A stretch of 17,371 nt of DNA from Lachnospiraceae bacterium. Lineage in GTDB: Bacteria; Bacillota; Clostridia; Lachnospirales; Lachnospiraceae. Shown piece after piece: positions 15,307-17,371 of the stretch. Positions within the stretch are counted from its first letter, which is position 1; every line of letters starts with the position of its first letter. Position numbers and translations under genes: made by a program. The notes below the pieces were generated by a model. It was given only the letters and a program-made list of their open reading frames with translations. It was not told the DNA's origin and made no database searches. The stretch is taken from assembly GCA_003519685.1 (NCBI GenBank), contig DOWG01000026.1:11122-28492 (forward strand). The letters run 5' to 3'.

Positions 15307-15366
15307 GGCAGGATGCATAATCCTGCCTGAGGATTCGTGAAAGCATATGTTTGGCGGTGCTTTCAC
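15307..15366 (+). other. Two perfect hairpins between tpiA and gpmI
   Basis: GGCAGGAT (15307-15314) pairs with ATCCTGCC (15320-15327) over a 5-nt loop, and GTGAAAGCA (15337-15345) pairs with TGCTTTCAC (15358-15366) over a 12-nt loop. Neither has a T tract, so they are unlikely to be normal terminators. They could be mRNA stabilising or processing sites. Confidence 0.65.
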
Positions 15367-15371
15367 ATAGA

Positions 15372-15400
15372 GTAACGTAATAACGCTTTTACGATACAAT
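15372..15400 (+). promoter_or_regulatory. Weak candidate promoter of gpmI
   Basis: TACAAT (15395-15400) is a good -10, but the hexamer 17 bp upstream (GTAACG) matches only half of the -35 consensus. The predicted start would be about 15407, just ahead of the ribosome binding site. Confidence 0.3.
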
Positions 15401-15438
15401 ATAGAAGCACAAACGGATATAAAAAGGAGCATATAGAT

Positions 15439-16980
15439 ATGAGTAAAAAACCTACTGTTTTAATGATATTAGATGGATACGGCTTAAATGAAAAAAAAGA
15501 GGCGAATGCGATTGCAGAAGCCAATACACCGGTCATGGACCGGCTGATGGCAGAGTATCCTTTTGTAAGAGGAAATGCAAGCGGTTTGGCCGTCGGTCTG
15601 CCGGAGGGACAGATGGGCAATTCGGAGGTCGGTCATATTAATATGGGCGCCGGCAGAATTGTTTACCAGGAATTAACGAGAATAACGAAGGAAATTGAAG
15701 ACGGTACCTTCTTTACGAATGCGGCATTCATGGCTGCGATTGATAATTGCAAGAGAAATCATTCCGATCTTCACTTGTACGGATTGGTATCCGATGGCGG
15801 CGTTCACAGCCATAATACACATTTGTACGGATTATTGCGATTAGCGAAGACAGAAGGGCTTACAAACGTCTATGTACATGCTTTCTTAGACGGGAGAGAT
15901 ACGGCTCCAACCTCCGGGAAAGGCTTTATCGAGGAACTGGGAGAGCAGATGAAAATCATCGGGGTCGGTAAAATCGCTTCCGTAATGGGACGCTACTATG
16001 CGATGGACCGGGATAACCGCTGGGATCGTGTGGAGAAGGCTTATCGCGCTATTGCATATGGCGAAGGCGTGCAGGCAGAGAATGCGGTAAATGCGATACA
16101 AGATTCCTATGACGCTGAGAAATACGATGAATTTGTAATTCCAACCGTTATCATGGAGAAGGGTAAGCCGGTTGCAACTGTGAAGGAGAACGATTCCATC
16201 ATCTTCTTCAACTTCCGCCCGGATCGTGCGAGGGAAATCACAAAAGCATTCTGTAATGATGATTTTGATGGTTTTTCCAGAGAAAAGCGCATGAATCTGA
16301 CTTATGTATGTTTCACGGAGTATGATATCACCATTCCGAATAAATTAGTGGCATTCCATAAGGTTACGATCAACAATACCTTTGGACAATTCCTTGCGAA
16401 AAATCATAAAACACAGCTCCGTCTTGCAGAAACAGAAAAATATGCACATGTTACCTTCTTCTTCAATGCCGGAGTCGAAGTTCCGAATGAGGGGGAGGAA
16501 CGTATCCTTGTTAATTCCCCGAAGGTTGCAACCTACGATCTTCAGCCGGAGATGAGTGCATATGAGGTTGCGGATCATCTGGTGAAGGCGATCAAATCCT
16601 TAAAATATGATGTAATTATTGTTAACTTTGCGAATCCGGATATGGTAGGACATACGGGAGTCGAAAGTGCGGCGATTAAAGCAATTGAGACTGTTGATGA
16701 GTGCGTAGGAAAAGCGGTGGAAGCCTTATTATCCGTTGACGGACAGATGTTTATCTGTGCGGATCACGGGAATGCGGAACAGCTTGTGGATTATGAAACG
16801 GGAGAACCGTTTACGGCGCATACGATTAACCAGGTACCTTTTATTCTGGTGAACTATGATAAAAATTATAAGCTGGCAGAAGGCGGGCGCTTAGCCGATA
16901 TTATTCCTACGCTGATTGAAATGATGGGTATGGTAAAACCGGACGAGATGACAGGGAAATCCCTACTGATTAAAAAATAG
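15439..16980 (+). CDS. gpmI: Cofactor-independent phosphoglycerate mutase, 513 aa
   Basis: Converts 3-phosphoglycerate to 2-phosphoglycerate through a phosphoserine intermediate, with two Mn2+ ions. It belongs to the alkaline phosphatase superfamily. ATG 15439 follows AAGGAG. Visible metal and catalytic residues: Asp12 in MILDGYG, Ser62 in GQMGNSEVGH (the phosphorylated Ser), HAFLDGRDTAP in the transferase domain, FRPDRAREI, then D442-H443 in ADHGNAEQ and His461 in FTAHT. Length is normal for iPGM (about 510). In Bacillus this form is sensitive to spore acidification through its Mn2+ dependence, which would fit a spore-former. Enolase, the usual next gene in Bacillus, does not follow; secG does. 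Confidence 0.98.
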   Translation: MSKKPTVLMILDGYGLNEKKEANAIAEANTPVMDRLMAEYPFVRGNASGLAVGLPEGQMGNSEVGHINMGAGRIVYQELTRITKEIEDGTFFTNAAFMAAIDNCKRNHSDLHLYGLVSDGGVHSHNTHLYGLLRLAKTEGLTNVYVHAFLDGRDTAPTSGKGFIEELGEQMKIIGVGKIASVMGRYYAMDRDNRWDRVEKAYRAIAYGEGVQAENAVNAIQDSYDAEKYDEFVIPTVIMEKGKPVATVKENDSIIFFNFRPDRAREITKAFCNDDFDGFSREKRMNLTYVCFTEYDITIPNKLVAFHKVTINNTFGQFLAKNHKTQLRLAETEKYAHVTFFFNAGVEVPNEGEERILVNSPKVATYDLQPEMSAYEVADHLVKAIKSLKYDVIIVNFANPDMVGHTGVESAAIKAIETVDECVGKAVEALLSVDGQMFICADHGNAEQLVDYETGEPFTAHTINQVPFILVNYDKNYKLAEGGRLADIIPTLIEMMGMVKPDEMTGKSLLIKK

Positions 16981-16992
16981 AAAATAAAATAA

Positions 16993-17021
16993 TTGAAATA
17001 ATTCCTACAGTATGGTAAAAT
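16993..17021 (+). promoter_or_regulatory. Sigma-A promoter of secG
   Basis: TTGAAA (16993-16998), 17 bp, TAAAAT (17016-17021), with the extended -10 TGG. The start point near 17028 leaves a short leader of about 20 nt. No terminator is seen between gpmI and this promoter. Confidence 0.75.
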
Positions 17022-17047
17022 AGGCGTAGTTTTAGGAGGTGTGAGCA

Positions 17048-17284
17048 GTGGAGATTTTGAAAGTTACCGTACAAATCATATATGTCCTGATTTGTATTGT
17101 CTTAATTGTCATCGTATTAAAGCAAGAAGGAAAATCAGAGGGCTTAACCGGTACACTAACGGGTATTTCCGATTCTTATTGGAGCAAAAATAAAGGCCGC
17201 TCAAAGGAAGGCTTATTAGATAACGCTACTAAGATTTTAGGTGTATTATTTGTCGTGCTTTCCGTAGTACTTAATCTTTTTTAA
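17048..17284 (+). CDS. secG: Protein translocase subunit SecG, 78 aa
   Basis: Small membrane subunit of the SecYEG translocon that aids SecA-driven export. The start is GTG 17048, seven bases after AGGAGGT. Two membrane helices (about 5-24 and 60-78) flank a Gly/Ser-rich loop with KQEGKSEGLTGTLTG, typical of clostridial SecG, and the usual short length is kept. In many Firmicutes secG precedes rnr and smpB; those would lie beyond this window. A promoter and a strong terminator make it an independent unit. Confidence 0.93.
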   Translation: MEILKVTVQIIYVLICIVLIVIVLKQEGKSEGLTGTLTGISDSYWSKNKGRSKEGLLDNATKILGVLFVVLSVVLNLF

Positions 17285-17298
17285 TGAATATGAATTCT

Positions 17299-17329
17299 AA
17301 AAACACTCTGAGCTATCAGGGTGTTTTTT
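17299..17329 (+). terminator. Rho-independent terminator of secG
   Basis: AACACTCTGA (17302-17311) pairs with TCAGGGTGTT (17316-17325), with one G-U pair and a 4-nt loop, flanked by A-rich and T6 sides that extend the stem. Confidence 0.9.
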
Positions 17330-17338
17330 GTTAAGAGG

Positions 17339-17370
17339 CCAGGTAAATCGGCGTTACTGTTCACACCTGG
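17339..17370. other. Inverted repeat at the window edge
   Basis: CCAGGT (17339-17344) and ACCTGG (17365-17370) are exact inverse copies. The structure may continue past the window, so no function can be given. Confidence 0.3.
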
Positions 17371-17371
17371 G

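Noticed and set aside
15010..15432. Long minus-strand reading frame of 140 codons over tpiA, and similar frames elsewhere
   Set aside because: It is antisense to a certain gene, has no ribosome binding site and no recognisable protein; it follows from codon bias in the real frame.
1..17371. CRISPR array, tRNA, rRNA or transposase gene
   Set aside because: No regularly spaced repeats with unique spacers, no tRNA-like cloverleaf with TTCGA arm, and no recombinase or transposase protein were seen.

Overview
The window is low-GC Firmicutes DNA that reads as an endospore-forming Clostridia, most likely a member of the Lachnospiraceae (Lachnoclostridium/Anaerocolumna-like). The grounds are the order recN-spoIVB-spo0A, short CotF-type coat proteins, a strictly glycolytic cluster gap-pgk-tpiA-gpmI followed by secG, strong AGGAGG ribosome binding sites, and protein sequences typical of that family. 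All genes are on the + strand. The genus assignment is inference.

Region 1 (1-4340): a 1290-residue secreted protein built largely of bacterial Ig-like (Big_2) repeats, then a compact regulatory region for recN. That region has a near-consensus sigma-A promoter, a LexA/DinR-type SOS box over the start point, and a 95-bp inverted-repeat element flanked by an 8-bp direct repeat.

Region 2 (4341-9134): DNA repair and sporulation control: recN (own terminator), spoIVB (sigma-K checkpoint protease, preceded by a three-hairpin leader) and spo0A (master regulator of sporulation). The 575-bp region upstream of spo0A holds two sigma-A-type promoters, a perfect 0A box, a palindrome over one -35 and a 13-bp inverted repeat. 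spo0A ends in a strong terminator.

Region 3 (9135-11735): a pair of small CotF-like spore coat genes, the second with a Ser/Gly/Met hexapeptide-repeat tail. Next comes a Na+/phosphate cotransporter with a PhoU-like tail, whose promoter carries TGTAA repeats at 11- and 9-bp steps that look like a PhoP (PHO) box.

Region 4 (11736-17371): lower glycolysis: gap, pgk, tpiA and gpmI, with gap separated by its own terminator and the later genes separated by strongly folded intergenic DNA, then secG with its own promoter and terminator. The pgk-tpiA spacer has the same three-hairpin architecture and shared loop and linker motifs as the spoIVB leader. I regard these as two copies of one intergenic element family and as the most interesting non-coding signal here. 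I did not find a clearly new multi-gene protein system; the novelty is in the non-coding DNA.
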